Source: Rhodoferax sp.
GTDB taxonomy: Bacteria > Pseudomonadota > Gammaproteobacteria > Burkholderiales > Burkholderiaceae_C
NCBI GenBank assembly: GCA_003133245.1
Contig: PKWM01000028.1
Location: 1-36,562, forward strand
Length of the DNA: 36,562 nt
Reading direction: 5' to 3'
The translations under genes were made by a program, and so were the position numbers. The notes under the pieces are model-generated. The model saw nothing but the letters and a program-made list of their open reading frames with translations. It was not told the origin of the DNA and made no database searches. The number at the start of each line of letters is the position of its first letter. Positions within the stretch are counted from its first letter, which is position 1. Below, in pieces: positions 8,116 to 17,580 of the stretch.

Positions 8116-9549
8116 ATGGCGGCTATTTTAGAAAATATTTCTGCGACAGGGTCGCTCGATGTGGTGATCATGGCGGCGGGCAAGGGCACCCGCATGAAGA
8201 GCAAATTGCCCAAGGTGCTGCACCTTCTGGCGGGGCGCACTTTGCTAGCGCATGTGCTGGAGACGGCGGTGCAGTTGGCGCCTCTTCAAGTGGTCATCAT
8301 CACGGGCCATGGTGCGGTCGAAGTTGAAGCCGCCGTTAAAGGGCTGGCCAGTGCATCAGTTGCTCTGAATTTTGTGCGCCAACAGCCGCAGCTCGGCACC
8401 GGCCACGCGCTACAGCAAGCATTGCCACTGCTGCACCAAGACGGTATTGTGCTGGTGCTCTCAGGCGACGTGCCTTTGATTCGTCATGATACCTTGGAAC
8501 AACTGGCTGCAGCCTGCGGTGGCAACAAACTGGCGCTGTTGACGATCGATTTTGCCGACCCCACCGGTTACGGTCGCATCGTGCGCCAGGGTGATGCCGT
8601 GCAAGCCATCGTTGAGCACAAAGATGCCAGTGCCGCACAGCGTGCCATCACCGAGGTTTATAGCGGCATCATGGCTGTGCCCGCCAGGCGGCTTAAAGCA
8701 TGGCTGGCGCGCCTGGGCAACCAGAACGTGCAAGGCGAGTATTACCTCACCGATATTGTGAAATTTGCCGTGGCGGACGGTGTCCCGGTGCTGGCGCACA
8801 AAATAACTGACGCGTTCCAGATGGCGGGCGTGAACAGCCCGGTGCAACTGGCTGAACTGGAGCGTGCCTGTCAAAGGCGCACCGCGGTGCAATTGATGGC
8901 GCAAGGCGTGCGCCTGGCCGATCCGGCGCGCTTGGATGTGCGCGGTGTTTTGCGCTGTGCAGAAGACGTATCGATTGACGTCAATTGCATTTTTGAAGGC
9001 ATGGTCAACTTGGGTGAGGGCGTGCGCATCGGTGCCAACTGTGTCATTGCCAATGCGACGATTGCGGCGGGTGCGGTGATTCACCCGTTTACCCATATTG
9101 AAGGGGGTCAGCCTGGCTCACGTGATGCGGTCGAGGTCGGTTGCGGCGCGCGCGTTGGCCCGTTTGCCCGTTTGCGACCGGGTGCCAAGTTGGGCGCAGA
9201 TGTGCATATCGGCAACTTTGTCGAAGTCAAAAACTCAACCTTGGCCCAAGGTGCAAAAGCCAATCACCTGGCTTATCTGGGCGACGCCACGGTGGGCGAG
9301 CGGGTCAACTATGGTGCTGGCAGCATCACTGCCAATTACGATGGCGCTTTCAAACACCGCACCGTGATCGAGGCCGATGTGCACATCGGCAGCAATTGCG
9401 TACTCATCGCCCCGCTCAAGATTGGCGCCGGCGGCACCGTCGGCGGCGGCTCGACCCTGACCAAAGACACGCCACCGGGTGCTTTGAGCCTGGCGCGATC
9501 CAGACAGGTCAGCATCGCCAACTGGAAGCGACCGGTCAAACCAGCTTAA
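8116..9549 (+). CDS. glmU: Bifunctional GlmU: UDP-GlcNAc pyrophosphorylase / glucosamine-1-P acetyltransferase
   Basis: The 477-residue protein catalyses the last two steps to UDP-N-acetylglucosamine, the precursor of peptidoglycan and lipopolysaccharide. The N-terminal nucleotidyltransferase domain shows AAGKGTRM (20-27) then LPKVLH, QQPQLGTGHA and LSGDVPL. The C-terminal left-handed beta-helix contains repeated hexapeptides and the signature VNYGAGSITANYDG. The ATG at 8116 is chosen over 8092 because GGAG lies 6 nt upstream. The N-terminus is about 12 residues longer than in E. coli. The stop codon overlaps the convergent EamA gene by 4 bp. glmS lies 6 kb away, with a transporter operon in between. 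Confidence 0.97.
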   Translation: MAAILENISATGSLDVVIMAAGKGTRMKSKLPKVLHLLAGRTLLAHVLETAVQLAPLQVVIITGHGAVEVEAAVKGLASASVALNFVRQQPQLGTGHALQQALPLLHQDGIVLVLSGDVPLIRHDTLEQLAAACGGNKLALLTIDFADPTGYGRIVRQGDAVQAIVEHKDASAAQRAITEVYSGIMAVPARRLKAWLARLGNQNVQGEYYLTDIVKFAVADGVPVLAHKITDAFQMAGVNSPVQLAELERACQRRTAVQLMAQGVRLADPARLDVRGVLRCAEDVSIDVNCIFEGMVNLGEGVRIGANCVIANATIAAGAVIHPFTHIEGGQPGSRDAVEVGCGARVGPFARLRPGAKLGADVHIGNFVEVKNSTLAQGAKANHLAYLGDATVGERVNYGAGSITANYDGAFKHRTVIEADVHIGSNCVLIAPLKIGAGGTVGGGSTLTKDTPPGALSLARSRQVSIANWKRPVKPA

Positions 9550-10454
9550 AGCGGCGCAGGAAGTCTGCGGCTGCGCAGCCAGCGGCGCCATTGCGGCCAG
9601 AGCAGATTCAAAGCCAGGCCACCGAGCACCAGCGCAGCTGCGGCCAGCTTCCAGGCTGGCAGACCTTCTCCCAGCCACAGCGCTGCAGCGCCCATGCCAA
9701 ACAGCGGCACCAACAAAGCCATCGGCGTGATGGTTGCTGCCGGATAACGCGCCAGCAGCCAACCCCAGACGGCGTAGCCAAACAGCGAATTGGCCCAGGC
9801 CTGCCAGGCCACGGCAGCCCAGGCGCTCAGGTCCATGGTCTGCCAACTGCTTGCGAACGCGCTTGGGCCTTCGACCAGCAGCGACAGCACCAGCAAGGGC
9901 GGCACTGCAAACAGGCTTGACCACACCACATAGGCCACCATGTTGACACGCCCGGCCGAGCGCGCCACGATGTTGCCGCCGGCCCAGCACAGCGCTGCCA
10001 GCAAGGCCATCGCCAGGCCGAGCAGTGTGGTATCGCCATCGGTGTGCAGCATGATGATGACCAAGCCGGTGCTGGCCATGGCCAAGGCCAGCCATTGCAT
10101 GCGTTGCAAACGCTCATGGGAGAGCAACATCGACAAAGCGATGGTGAAAAAAACCTGAACTTGCAGCACCAGTGAAGCCAGACCGGGGGATATCTGGCCG
10201 TTCATGGCGATGTAGAGCAAGCCGAACTGGCCGACACCGATCAGCAAACCGTAACCGGCGAGGTTGTGCCATGGCACCTTGGGGCGCGCTAAAAAAAACA
10301 CCATCGGCAGCAGCACCAGCACGAAGCGCAAAGTGGCAAACAGCAGCGGTGGCAACTGATCCAAAGCCAGCTTGATCACCACAAAGTTGGTGCCCCAAAC
10401 CGCCACCACGGCCAGTGCTAGCAGAAAGTGGCGCAGCGAAATTGTCGTTTTCAT
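9546..10454 (-). CDS. EamA/DMT-family membrane transporter
   Basis: A 302-residue inner-membrane protein with about ten hydrophobic segments in two EamA repeats. The first begins LLALAVVAVWGTNFVVIKLAL, with the family's WGxNF motif; the second begins about residue 145 (LAMALLAALCWAGGNIVA). A short basic tail (RRWLRSRRLP) ends the protein. Such carriers commonly export amino acids, but the substrate is unknown here. The 3' end overlaps the glmU stop by 4 bp. It differs clearly from the EamA protein at 4824. Confidence 0.88.
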   Translation of the reverse strand: MKTTISLRHFLLALAVVAVWGTNFVVIKLALDQLPPLLFATLRFVLVLLPMVFFLARPKVPWHNLAGYGLLIGVGQFGLLYIAMNGQISPGLASLVLQVQVFFTIALSMLLSHERLQRMQWLALAMASTGLVIIMLHTDGDTTLLGLAMALLAALCWAGGNIVARSAGRVNMVAYVVWSSLFAVPPLLVLSLLVEGPSAFASSWQTMDLSAWAAVAWQAWANSLFGYAVWGWLLARYPAATITPMALLVPLFGMGAAALWLGEGLPAWKLAAAALVLGGLALNLLWPQWRRWLRSRRLPAPL

Positions 10455-10526
10455 GATTGATTGTTGGTCCGGTCAGTCAAGCTGTAGCACTGAAACTTGC
10501 CGCAGCCAGGCAGAGTCGAGGTACTG

Positions 10527-11504
10527 CTAAACGACAGCGGCTTGCGTTTTCGCAATTGCTGCGGCGTGCCGACGGCGCTCCAGAAAGGCCAGCAGCTCGC
10601 CAACCACGCCTTTGCGGAAGGCCAGCACGCAGAGCACAAAGATTACGCCGATGATGACGTTGACCCAGGAACCAACTTTGTCCGCCAGCATATCTTGCAG
10701 CGAAACCACGATGCCCGCGCCCATGACCGGGCCGAATAAAGTACCCATGCCGCCCAGCAGCGTCATCAGAATCACCTCGCCCGACATCGACCAGTGCACA
10801 TCCGAGAGCGTGGCAAAACCCATGATCAGGGTTTTAAGCGAGCCCGCCAGCCCGGTCAGTGCGGCTGACAGCACAAAGGCCAACAGCTTGTAGCGATCCA
10901 CCTGGTAGCCCAGTGAAATGGCACGGGGCTCGTTTTCACGGATCATCTTGAGCACCTGGCCGAAAGGCGAAGTAACAATGCGCGCGACGCCGAGAAAGGT
11001 CGCAACAAACACCGCCACCACCAAGTAGTACATGGCGGTGTCGGACTCGAGCGAGAGCAGGCCGAACAGGGCGCCGCGCGGCACCCCTTGCAGACCGTCC
11101 TCGCCGCCGGTAAAGGGGACTTGCAGGCAAACAAAATAGACCATCTGCGCAATGGCCAGCGTGATCATGGCGAAATAAATGCCCTGACGCCGAATCGCCA
11201 CCGAACCGACCACCAGACCAATCAGGGCGGAGCCCAGGACACCCGCCAAAATACCCAACTCCGGCGTGAAATGTTGCGACTTGATGAACCAGCCGGTGAT
11301 GTAGGCGGCCGAGCCAAAAAACGCGGCGTGGCCAAATGAAAGCAAACCGGTAAAACCCAGCAGCAGGTTAAAGGCGCAGGCAAAAATAGCAAAGCACAGA
11401 AGCTTCATCACAAATACCGGGTACAAGCCCAGCATCGGTGCCAACAGCGCCAGCACCAGCAGCACCAGGTAGGTGATGCGAATCAGTTTTTGATAACTAG
11501 TCAT
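10527..11504 (-). CDS. Liv-type ABC transporter permease, LivM class (system 1)
   Basis: A 325-residue inner-membrane permease of the LivM family. It has the diagnostic NLLLGFTGLLSFGHAAFFGSAAY segment (about 45-67) and a late GEVILMTLLGGMGTLFGPVMGA region that contacts the ATPases. It pairs with the LivH permease just upstream to form the channel for branched-chain amino acids or similar organic acids. The ATG directly follows the TAA of livH (TAAATG), so translation is probably coupled. It is the last gene of the minus-strand operon. The C-terminus (LERRRHAAAIAKTQAAVV) is charged and cytoplasmic. Confidence 0.92.
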   Translation of the reverse strand: MTSYQKLIRITYLVLLVLALLAPMLGLYPVFVMKLLCFAIFACAFNLLLGFTGLLSFGHAAFFGSAAYITGWFIKSQHFTPELGILAGVLGSALIGLVVGSVAIRRQGIYFAMITLAIAQMVYFVCLQVPFTGGEDGLQGVPRGALFGLLSLESDTAMYYLVVAVFVATFLGVARIVTSPFGQVLKMIRENEPRAISLGYQVDRYKLLAFVLSAALTGLAGSLKTLIMGFATLSDVHWSMSGEVILMTLLGGMGTLFGPVMGAGIVVSLQDMLADKVGSWVNVIIGVIFVLCVLAFRKGVVGELLAFLERRRHAAAIAKTQAAVV

Positions 11505-12389
11505 TTAAACCTCTTTGCCAAACAGGCCGGTCGGGCGGATCATCAGCACGATCACCATGATGACAAACACCACAATGTTGGAGGCTTCCGGGTAAAAGAC
11601 GCGCGTCAGACCTTCAATGACACCGAGTCCCAGGCCGGTCAGAATGGAGCCCAAAATGGAGCCCATGCCGCCGATCACGACCACCGCAAACACCACGATG
11701 ATCAGATTCGAGCCCATCAGCGGGCTGACCTGGATGACGGGTGCGGCCAAGACGCCGGCGAGCGCCGCCAACGCCGCACCGGCGCCGTAAGTCAGCATCA
11801 CCATGAGCGGTACGTTGATGCCAAAGGCTTGCACCAGCGCCGAGTTTTCAGTGCCGGCGCGCAGGTAAGCGCCAAGCCGGGTGCGCTCGATCAGGAACCA
11901 CGTTCCCAGACACACTACCAGTGAAACCAGCACCACCCAGGCGCGGTAATTTGGCAGCACCATGAAGCCCAGATTGGTGGCACCCGAGAGCAGCTCCGGC
12001 ACATCGTAATTCTGCCCCGAGACGCCGTAGAGTTCGCGGAAAACACCTTCGGCGATCAGCGCCAGGCCAAAGGTGAGCAGCAAGCCGTAGATCGGATCGA
12101 TCTTGTAGAGATGCTTGAGAAAAAGGCGCTCAATGATGACGCCCAGCAGTCCCACGATGAACGGTGCCAATATCAACGCAAACCAGTAATTGATGCCGAA
12201 CTTGTCGAACATGATCCAGGCCGCAAACGCGCCCAGCATATAAAGCGCGCCATGAGCAAAATTGACAACCCCGAGCAGGCCAAAGATCACGGCCAGCCCG
12301 AGACTGAGCAGGGCGTAAAAAGCGCCGTTCACCAGGCCCAGCATCAGTTGGGCCAGGAAAGCTTGAAGCGGAATACCGAAAATTTCCAT
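11505..12389 (-). CDS. Liv-type ABC transporter permease, LivH class (system 1)
   Basis: A 294-residue permease of the LivH family. It begins IPLQAFLAQLMLGLVNGAFYALLS, carries the family segment VNFAHGALYMLGAFAA, and has the coupling region VVIGGMGSILGSILTGLGLG near 225-245. About eight membrane segments can be seen. It forms the inner-membrane channel with LivM, whose gene follows with no gap. A 190-bp spacer with a REP-like palindrome separates it from the binding-protein gene, so this half of the operon may be expressed at a lower level. Confidence 0.92.
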   Translation of the reverse strand: MEIFGIPLQAFLAQLMLGLVNGAFYALLSLGLAVIFGLLGVVNFAHGALYMLGAFAAWIMFDKFGINYWFALILAPFIVGLLGVIIERLFLKHLYKIDPIYGLLLTFGLALIAEGVFRELYGVSGQNYDVPELLSGATNLGFMVLPNYRAWVVLVSLVVCLGTWFLIERTRLGAYLRAGTENSALVQAFGINVPLMVMLTYGAGAALAALAGVLAAPVIQVSPLMGSNLIIVVFAVVVIGGMGSILGSILTGLGLGVIEGLTRVFYPEASNIVVFVIMVIVLMIRPTGLFGKEV

Positions 12390-12458
12390 GGAGTCCGTCA
12401 GTTCATACGCATGGCCAACAAGGTCGGGCTGGCAAAGAAATCCGTCCGGAACCCATTC

Positions 12459-12559
12459 GTCATCGCGAGCGCAACCTCGCTGTCAGCCACGCGGCTGACA
12501 GCGACATGGCGACCCACGCATTCAGCAGTCATGGATTGCTTTACTGCGTTCGCAATGAC
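12459..12559. repeat. REP-like nested palindrome inside the liv operon
   Basis: The outer arms GTCATCGCGAGCGCA (12459-12473) and TGCGTTCGCAATGAC (12545-12559) are inverted copies matching at 13 of 15 positions. Inside is a perfect 11-bp hairpin CGCTGTCAGCC-ACGC-GGCTGACAGCG (12478-12503). This resembles dispersed GTCATTGCGAGC-type repeats common between genes in betaproteobacteria. In the mRNA it would fold stably after the binding-protein gene and could protect the upstream message or dampen livH/livM expression. Confidence 0.75.
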
Positions 12560-12582
12560 AAAAGACAATTTCAAACTATTTC

Positions 12583-13776
12583 CTATTTCTTCAGCAGCGA
12601 GCACTTCGATTCGGCCACGGTCGTAAAAGCTTGCTCACCAGGAACCTTGGCCACGGTCTTGTAGTAGTCCCATGGAGCGGTGGATTCCTTGTTTGACTTG
12701 ACCTGGAACAGGTACATGTCGTGAATCATGCGGCCGTCAGCGCGGATTTGACCCTTGTTGTAGAAGTCGTTGATCTTCATGCCTTTGAACGTTGCCATCA
12801 CCTTGTCGGCATCGGTGGTACCGGCGGTCTTGACCGCATTGAGGTAATTCATGGTCGCCGAGTAGTCGGCCGCTTGCAGGCTCGACGGCATGCGTTTGTA
12901 TTTCTCGAAGAAGCGCTTGGCAAACTTGCGTGATGCATCGTCCTGGTTCCAGTACCAACTGTCGGCCAGTTGCAAGCCTTCGGTGTTGGCCAGACCCAGG
13001 CTGTGCACATCGTTGATGAACACCAGCAGGCCGGCGACCTTCATAGTCTTGGTGATGCCAAATTCCTTGGCCGCTTTCATGGCGTTGGTGAAGTCACCGC
13101 CGGCGTTGGCCATCGCCAGGATCTGGGCCTTGGAGGCTTGCGCCTGTAGCAGGAAGGAGGAGAAGTCAGACGCATTGAGAGGGTGCCTGACCGAACCGAC
13201 CACGGTGCCGCCGTTGGCCCTGACCACGTTGGACGCATCGCTCTCAAGTGAAGCGCCGAAGGCATAGTCGGCTGTCAGGAAATACCAACTTTTATTGCCT
13301 GCCTTGACGAGTGCCGTGCCTGCTACTTTGGCCAAGGCCACGGTGTCATAGGCATAGTGAACCGTGTAAGGTGTGCAATCTTCATTGGTCAGGCGCGCTG
13401 AGCCGGCACCGATGGAAATGAATGGACGCTTCTTCTCGGCTGTCACTTTGGCCATGGCCAGCGATGTGGCCGAGTTGGTGCCGCCGATCAGCATCGACAG
13501 GCCGTCCTTGTCGATCCATTCGCGTGCTTTCGAACTGGCCACATCGGCCTTGTTCTGGTGATCGGCGGTCAGCACTTCAATCGGACGGTTCAGTACCTTG
13601 CCGCCAAAATCCTGCGCCGCCCACTTGATCATTTCGCCGCCGGCTGGGCCGTCGATGTCGGCATAGACGCTGGACATGTCGGTGATGAAACCGATCTTGA
13701 CCGGGCCGCTGTTTTGTGCCAGTGCGGCAGTGCTGAAGGCAATCGCCAAGGCGGCGACGAGAGGGCTAAATTTCAT
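12583..13776 (-). CDS. Periplasmic substrate-binding protein of Liv-type ABC transporter (system 1)
   Basis: A 397-residue type I periplasmic binding protein (LivK/Peripla_BP_6 class). A signal peptide (KFSPLVAALAIAFSTAALA, cut near residue 20) is followed by VKIGFITDMSSVYADIDGPAGG, the usual opening strand. Two Cys residues (in NEDCTPY and ESKCSLL) may form a disulfide. The ATG at 13776 is chosen over 13839 because AGGAGA lies 7 nt upstream and the signal peptide begins there. The ligand may be a branched-chain amino acid or an aromatic or other carboxylate; sequence alone does not tell. It is third in the operon, after the two ATPase genes. Confidence 0.92.
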   Translation of the reverse strand: MKFSPLVAALAIAFSTAALAQNSGPVKIGFITDMSSVYADIDGPAGGEMIKWAAQDFGGKVLNRPIEVLTADHQNKADVASSKAREWIDKDGLSMLIGGTNSATSLAMAKVTAEKKRPFISIGAGSARLTNEDCTPYTVHYAYDTVALAKVAGTALVKAGNKSWYFLTADYAFGASLESDASNVVRANGGTVVGSVRHPLNASDFSSFLLQAQASKAQILAMANAGGDFTNAMKAAKEFGITKTMKVAGLLVFINDVHSLGLANTEGLQLADSWYWNQDDASRKFAKRFFEKYKRMPSSLQAADYSATMNYLNAVKTAGTTDADKVMATFKGMKINDFYNKGQIRADGRMIHDMYLFQVKSNKESTAPWDYYKTVAKVPGEQAFTTVAESKCSLLKK

Positions 13777-13845
13777 AATGTCTCCTGGTAAGTTAAGTAT
13801 CGAAACGCGGGGAAAAACCTTTATTTGGATTGGGAGCAAACGCTT

Positions 13846-14550
13846 TCAAACACCCAGATATTCTTGCAGCATAGCCATATTCTGGGCTAATTGATCTTGT
13901 GCAAATTGTTTCACAATGATCCCATGTTCCATCACGTAAAACCGCTCTGCCAGCGGCGCGGCAAAGCGGAAGTTCTGTTCCACCAGCACGATGGTGTAGC
14001 CTTTGCCTTTGAGCGTGAGGATGACTTCGCCGAGCTTTTGCACAATCACCGGCGCTAGGCCTTCGGAGATTTCATCGAGCAAGAGCAGTCGCGCGCCGGT
14101 GCGCAAAATGCGCGCCACCGCCAGCATCTGTTGCTCGCCGCCCGAGAGCCGCGTGCCGGGGCTACTGGCGCGCGCTTTGAGGTTCGGGAACATCTGGTAA
14201 ATTTCTTCCACGCTCATGCCGCCCGGGGCCAAGGTCGGCGGCAACAGCAAGTTTTCTTCAGCCGTCAGGCTGGCAAAAATGCCACGCTCTTCAGGGCAAT
14301 AGCCAACGCCCTGGTGCGCTATTTTGTGCGGCGCCAGCGTGATGGTCTCGATGCCATTGATCTTGATGGAACCTTTACGCGTACCGGTCAGGCCCACAAT
14401 GGCACGCAGCGTGGTGGTGCGGCCAGCGCCGTTGCGCCCCAGCAGCGTCACCACTTCGCCTTCATTGACCGTCAGATTCACACCATGCAGGATGTGCGAC
14501 TCGCCATACCAGGCGTGCAGGTCTTCGATGCGCAGGAGTTCCTTGGTCAT
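13846..14550 (-). CDS. Liv-type ABC transporter ATPase, LivF class, with Walker A Lys replaced by Arg
   Basis: A 234-residue ATPase of the LivF family, cytoplasmic partner of the permeases. The signature LSGGEQQ, Walker B LLLLDEISEGLAP and the switch region VLVEQNF are present. The Walker A motif reads GRNGAGRT (38-45), with Arg44 where Lys is expected; the bases (CGC) are clear. The ATG at 14550 shares one base with the livG stop (TGATG), and GGGGAG lies 6 nt upstream. The sequence suggests either a degenerate ATP site driven by the LivG partner or a tolerated family variant. Confidence 0.92.
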   Translation of the reverse strand: MTKELLRIEDLHAWYGESHILHGVNLTVNEGEVVTLLGRNGAGRTTTLRAIVGLTGTRKGSIKINGIETITLAPHKIAHQGVGYCPEERGIFASLTAEENLLLPPTLAPGGMSVEEIYQMFPNLKARASSPGTRLSGGEQQMLAVARILRTGARLLLLDEISEGLAPVIVQKLGEVILTLKGKGYTIVLVEQNFRFAAPLAERFYVMEHGIIVKQFAQDQLAQNMAMLQEYLGV

Positions 14551-15323
14551 CAATGGCTCCCCTGCAAGGCGGTATCGACGGTGCCCATGTAGGCTTCGAT
14601 CACCAGCGGGTTGCTCGACACTTCAGCATAAGGGCCATCGGCGATGATGGCGCCGCGCTGTAGCACGGTGATGCGCTCGGCGATCGAGGCCACCACGTTC
14701 ATATTGTGTTCGACCATCAGGATGGTGCGACCGGCGGAGACTTTTTTGATGAGTTGCGTGACACGCTCCACGTCTTCGTGGCCCATGCCCTGGGTGGGTT
14801 CGTCGAGCAGCATCAGCTCGGGCTCCAGCGCCAGCGTCGTTGCCAATTCGAGCGCACGCTTGCGGCCATAGGGCAAATTAACGGTGAGCTCGTCGGCAAA
14901 GTCCTGCAGATCGACCTCGGCCAGCAGCGCGCGGGCACGCTCATGCAATGGAAGCAAGGTTTTTTCAGCTTTCCAGAAGTGAAAGGAGGTGCCCAGGTTG
15001 CGTTGCAGCGCAGCGCGCACATTCTCCAGCACGCTCATGTGTGGAAACACGGCAGAAATCTGGAACGAGCGGACAATGCCACGGCGCGCCGTTTGCGCTG
15101 GTTGCTCGTGGGTGATGTCGATGCCGTTGAAGGCAATACTGCCAGCAGTCGGCGCCAAAAACTTGGTCAGCAAATTAAAGAATGTTGTTTTACCAGCGCC
15201 GTTGGGGCCAATCAGCGCGTGGATATGACCGCGCCGAACATTCAGGTCAACCTGGTTGACTGCCACGAAGCCCTTGAATTCTTTGGTCAAACCGCGCGTC
15301 TCAAGAATGAACTCCGCTGACAA
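14550..15323 (-). CDS. Liv-type ABC transporter ATPase, LivG class (system 1)
   Basis: A LivG-type ATPase of about 257 residues: Walker A GPNGAGKTT, the Q-loop region VRSFQISAVFPHMSVLENV, the LivG-typical NLPYGRKRALELA in place of LSGGQ, and Walker B LMLLDEPTQGMG. It is the first gene of the operon. The frame is open to a TTG at 15374, with ATGs at 15371 and 15362. I prefer the TTG at 15323, which has GGAGA 6 nt upstream and gives the usual short N-terminus before FILETRGLTKEF. The true start could still be 15371. It is divergent from glmS. Confidence 0.9.
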   Translation of the reverse strand: MSAEFILETRGLTKEFKGFVAVNQVDLNVRRGHIHALIGPNGAGKTTFFNLLTKFLAPTAGSIAFNGIDITHEQPAQTARRGIVRSFQISAVFPHMSVLENVRAALQRNLGTSFHFWKAEKTLLPLHERARALLAEVDLQDFADELTVNLPYGRKRALELATTLALEPELMLLDEPTQGMGHEDVERVTQLIKKVSAGRTILMVEHNMNVVASIAERITVLQRGAIIADGPYAEVSSNPLVIEAYMGTVDTALQGSH

Positions 15324-15481
15324 ATTATTCTCCGGCTGCAAAGGTTGAATTGACAGGCACATCAGCTCCATCAAGAAGATTGCGGATGCTAACCAATCGC
15401 GCTCTGCAACGCTAGCGGGTTAGTACTTAAATTGTAATGAAAATTCGCCTACCATTGGCCTATTCGTTTTTGGAGTTGTTT

Positions 15482-17365
15482 ATGTGTGGCATTGTCGGCG
15501 CGGTATCGACCCGCAACATCGTTCCCATTCTGGTGCAGGGATTGGCGCGGCTGGAGTACCGGGGCTATGACTCATGCGGTGTGGCGGTGTTTGCCAACGG
15601 ACTACAGCGGGCGCGCAGTACCGCGCGGGTGGCGGAGCTGGCCGAGCAGGTGAGTGCGAGCCAGCTCGAAGGCACGACCGGCATTGCCCACACGCGCTGG
15701 GCTACGCACGGTGCGCCTGTGGTTTGTAACGCTCACCCGCATTTCAGTCACGGCCCGGGTGCCGACGCGGCCAGTCGACCCGGCCGGGTGGCGCTGGTGC
15801 ACAACGGCATCATTGAAAATCACGATGAGCTGCGCTTGGAACTGCAGGCCAAGGCTTATGTATTTCAGAGTCAAACCGATTCCGAGGTCATTGCTCACTT
15901 GATCGACAGCAATTACAACGGTGATTTGCTGGAAGCGGTTCAAGCCACTCTTAGGTTGCTGCGCGGTGCCTATGCGATTGCCGTCTTTTGCAAAGACGAG
16001 CCGCATCGCCTGATTGGTGCGCGCGTCGGCTCACCCCTGATTCTGGGCATCGGCCAGGATGGCCAGGAGCATTTTTTGGCCAGCGACGCGATGGCCCTGG
16101 CGGGTGTTACTGACCAGATTGTCTATCTGGACGAAGGCGACGTCGTCGATTTGCAGTTGGGTCAATACCGGTTGATCGACAAGGACGGCCAACCGGTGCT
16201 GCCAGCGCAGCGTCCCGTTAAAACCGTGCTGGCGCACAGTGGCGCGGCCGAGCTGGGGCCGTATCGCCACTACATGCAAAAAGAGATTTTTGAGCAACCC
16301 CGCGCCATTGCCGATACGCTGGAAGGCGTGGATGGCATCGTGCCCGAGTTGTTTGACCAGCAAATGAACCATGCGCCAGGGTCCAATGCAGCGCGGGTGT
16401 TCAAAGACATTGATTCGGTCCTGATTCTGGCCTGCGGCACCAGCTACTACAGCGGCTGCACCGCCAAATACTGGCTTGAGAGCATTGCCAAGATCCCGAC
16501 TCAGGTCGAAGTTGCCAGTGAATACCGTTACCGTGACTCGGTGCCCAACCCGCGAAGCTTGGTGGTCACCATCACGCAATCGGGCGAAACGGCCGATACG
16601 CTGGCGGCGCTGCGGCACGCGCAGAGCCTGGGCATGACGCACACGCTGACCATTTGCAACGTCGCCAGCAGCGCCATGGTGCGCGAATGCGAGCTGGCCT
16701 ACATCACTCGCGCCGGCATCGAGATTGGCGTTGCGTCCACCAAGGCCTTCACCGCCCAGTTGGCCGGGTTATTTTTGCTGACGCTGGCCTTGGCTAAAAC
16801 CAAGGGACGCCTGAGCGAAACCGAAGAAGCGCGTCACCTCAAGGCGATGCGGCATTTGCCAACGGCTTTGCAGGCGGTGCTGGCGCTGGAGCCGCAAGTC
16901 ATCGCCTGGTCGCAGGACTTTGCCAAAAAAGAAAATGCTCTTTTTCTGGGGCGCGGCCTGCACTACCCGATTGCCCTCGAAGGTGCCTTGAAGCTCAAGG
17001 AAATTAGCTACATCCACGCTGAGGCTTACCCGGCCGGCGAACTCAAGCACGGCCCGCTGGCGCTGGTGACGAGCGCCATGCCGGTGGTCACGGTGGCGCC
17101 CAACGACGCGCTGCTGGAAAAGCTCAAGAGCAATATGCATGAGGTGCGCGCCCGCGGCGGCGTGCTCTATGTGCTGGCTGACGCTGACAGCCGCATCGAA
17201 TCCAGCGAGGGCGTTCACGTCATCCGCATGCCGGAAAATTACGGTGAGCTCTCACCACTATTGCATGTGGTGCCGCTGCAATTGCTGGCCTATCACACCG
17301 CCTGTGCCCGAGGCACCGATGTTGATAAACCGCGTAATTTGGCCAAAAGCGTGACGGTGGAGTAG
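15482..17365 (+). CDS. glmS: Glutamine-fructose-6-phosphate aminotransferase (isomerising)
   Basis: The 627-residue enzyme makes glucosamine-6-phosphate, the first committed step to UDP-GlcNAc. The start at 15482 puts the catalytic Cys at position 2 (MCGIVGAV), as the family needs after Met removal; the upstream codon at 15437 would bury it. GGAG lies 6 nt before the ATG. The glutaminase domain shows YRGYDSCG and TRWATHG; the two SIS sugar domains show [16 protein letters not shown]-type [12 protein letters not shown] and the end [13 protein letters not shown]. The gene is divergent from the liv operon. Just after its stop comes the left repeat of the TOTE element. Confidence 0.97.
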   Translation: MCGIVGAVSTRNIVPILVQGLARLEYRGYDSCGVAVFANGLQRARSTARVAELAEQVSASQLEGTTGIAHTRWATHGAPVVCNAHPHFSHGPGADAASRPGRVALVHNGIIENHDELRLELQAKAYVFQSQTDSEVIAHLIDSNYNGDLLEAVQATLRLLRGAYAIAVFCKDEPHRLIGARVGSPLILGIGQDGQEHFLASDAMALAGVTDQIVYLDEGDVVDLQLGQYRLIDKDGQPVLPAQRPVKTVLAHSGAAELGPYRHYMQKEIFEQPRAIADTLEGVDGIVPELFDQQMNHAPGSNAARVFKDIDSVLILACGTSYYSGCTAKYWLESIAKIPTQVEVASEYRYRDSVPNPRSLVVTITQSGETADTLAALRHAQSLGMTHTLTICNVASSAMVRECELAYITRAGIEIGVASTKAFTAQLAGLFLLTLALAKTKGRLSETEEARHLKAMRHLPTALQAVLALEPQVIAWSQDFAKKENALFLGRGLHYPIALEGALKLKEISYIHAEAYPAGELKHGPLALVTSAMPVVTVAPNDALLEKLKSNMHEVRARGGVLYVLADADSRIESSEGVHVIRMPENYGELSPLLHVVPLQLLAYHTACARGTDVDKPRNLAKSVTVE

Positions 17366-17383
17366 GCCTGACTTGAGCTTCAA

Positions 17384-17463
17384 TGTGGTTCTTCAGAACA
17401 AAGTTGCTAACTGGTTAACAAAGTTGCTAATTTTGAAAGAAGCTGACTAACAAAGATGCTAAC
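17384..17463 (+). repeat. Left terminal repeat with three iterated motifs
   Basis: The motif AACAAAGTTGCTAAC occurs at 17397-17411, again as AACAAAGTTGCTAA at 17417-17430 (20-bp step), and as AACAAAGATGCTAAC at 17449-17463 (32-bp step). The first copy is the inner part of the terminal inverted repeat. Iterated sites like these are typical transposase-binding repeats. Confidence 0.8.
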
Positions 17464-17580
17464 TGTGACCGTACGGTAGTGCCTCAGTTTGAAATCTGAT
17501 TCCGAGGTTTGTATGGGCCACGCTTGGCCGATGCTTCCTTCATTTCGACAAGCGCCGCAATGTCAACCAAAGACCATAGC

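Noticed and set aside
9141..9920. Long frames opposite or out of frame to glmU and the EamA gene.
   Set aside because: Shadow frames of GC-rich coding sequence; glmU and EamA explain the region fully.
14706..15320. A 204-codon plus-strand frame opposite livG.
   Set aside because: It lies antisense to a clear ABC ATPase and has no recognisable domain.
17397..17463. Possible CRISPR array or replication iterons in the triple 15-bp repeat.
   Set aside because: The repeats are too short, spacing is uneven and there are only three; the mirrored copy at 21550 shows they are element ends.
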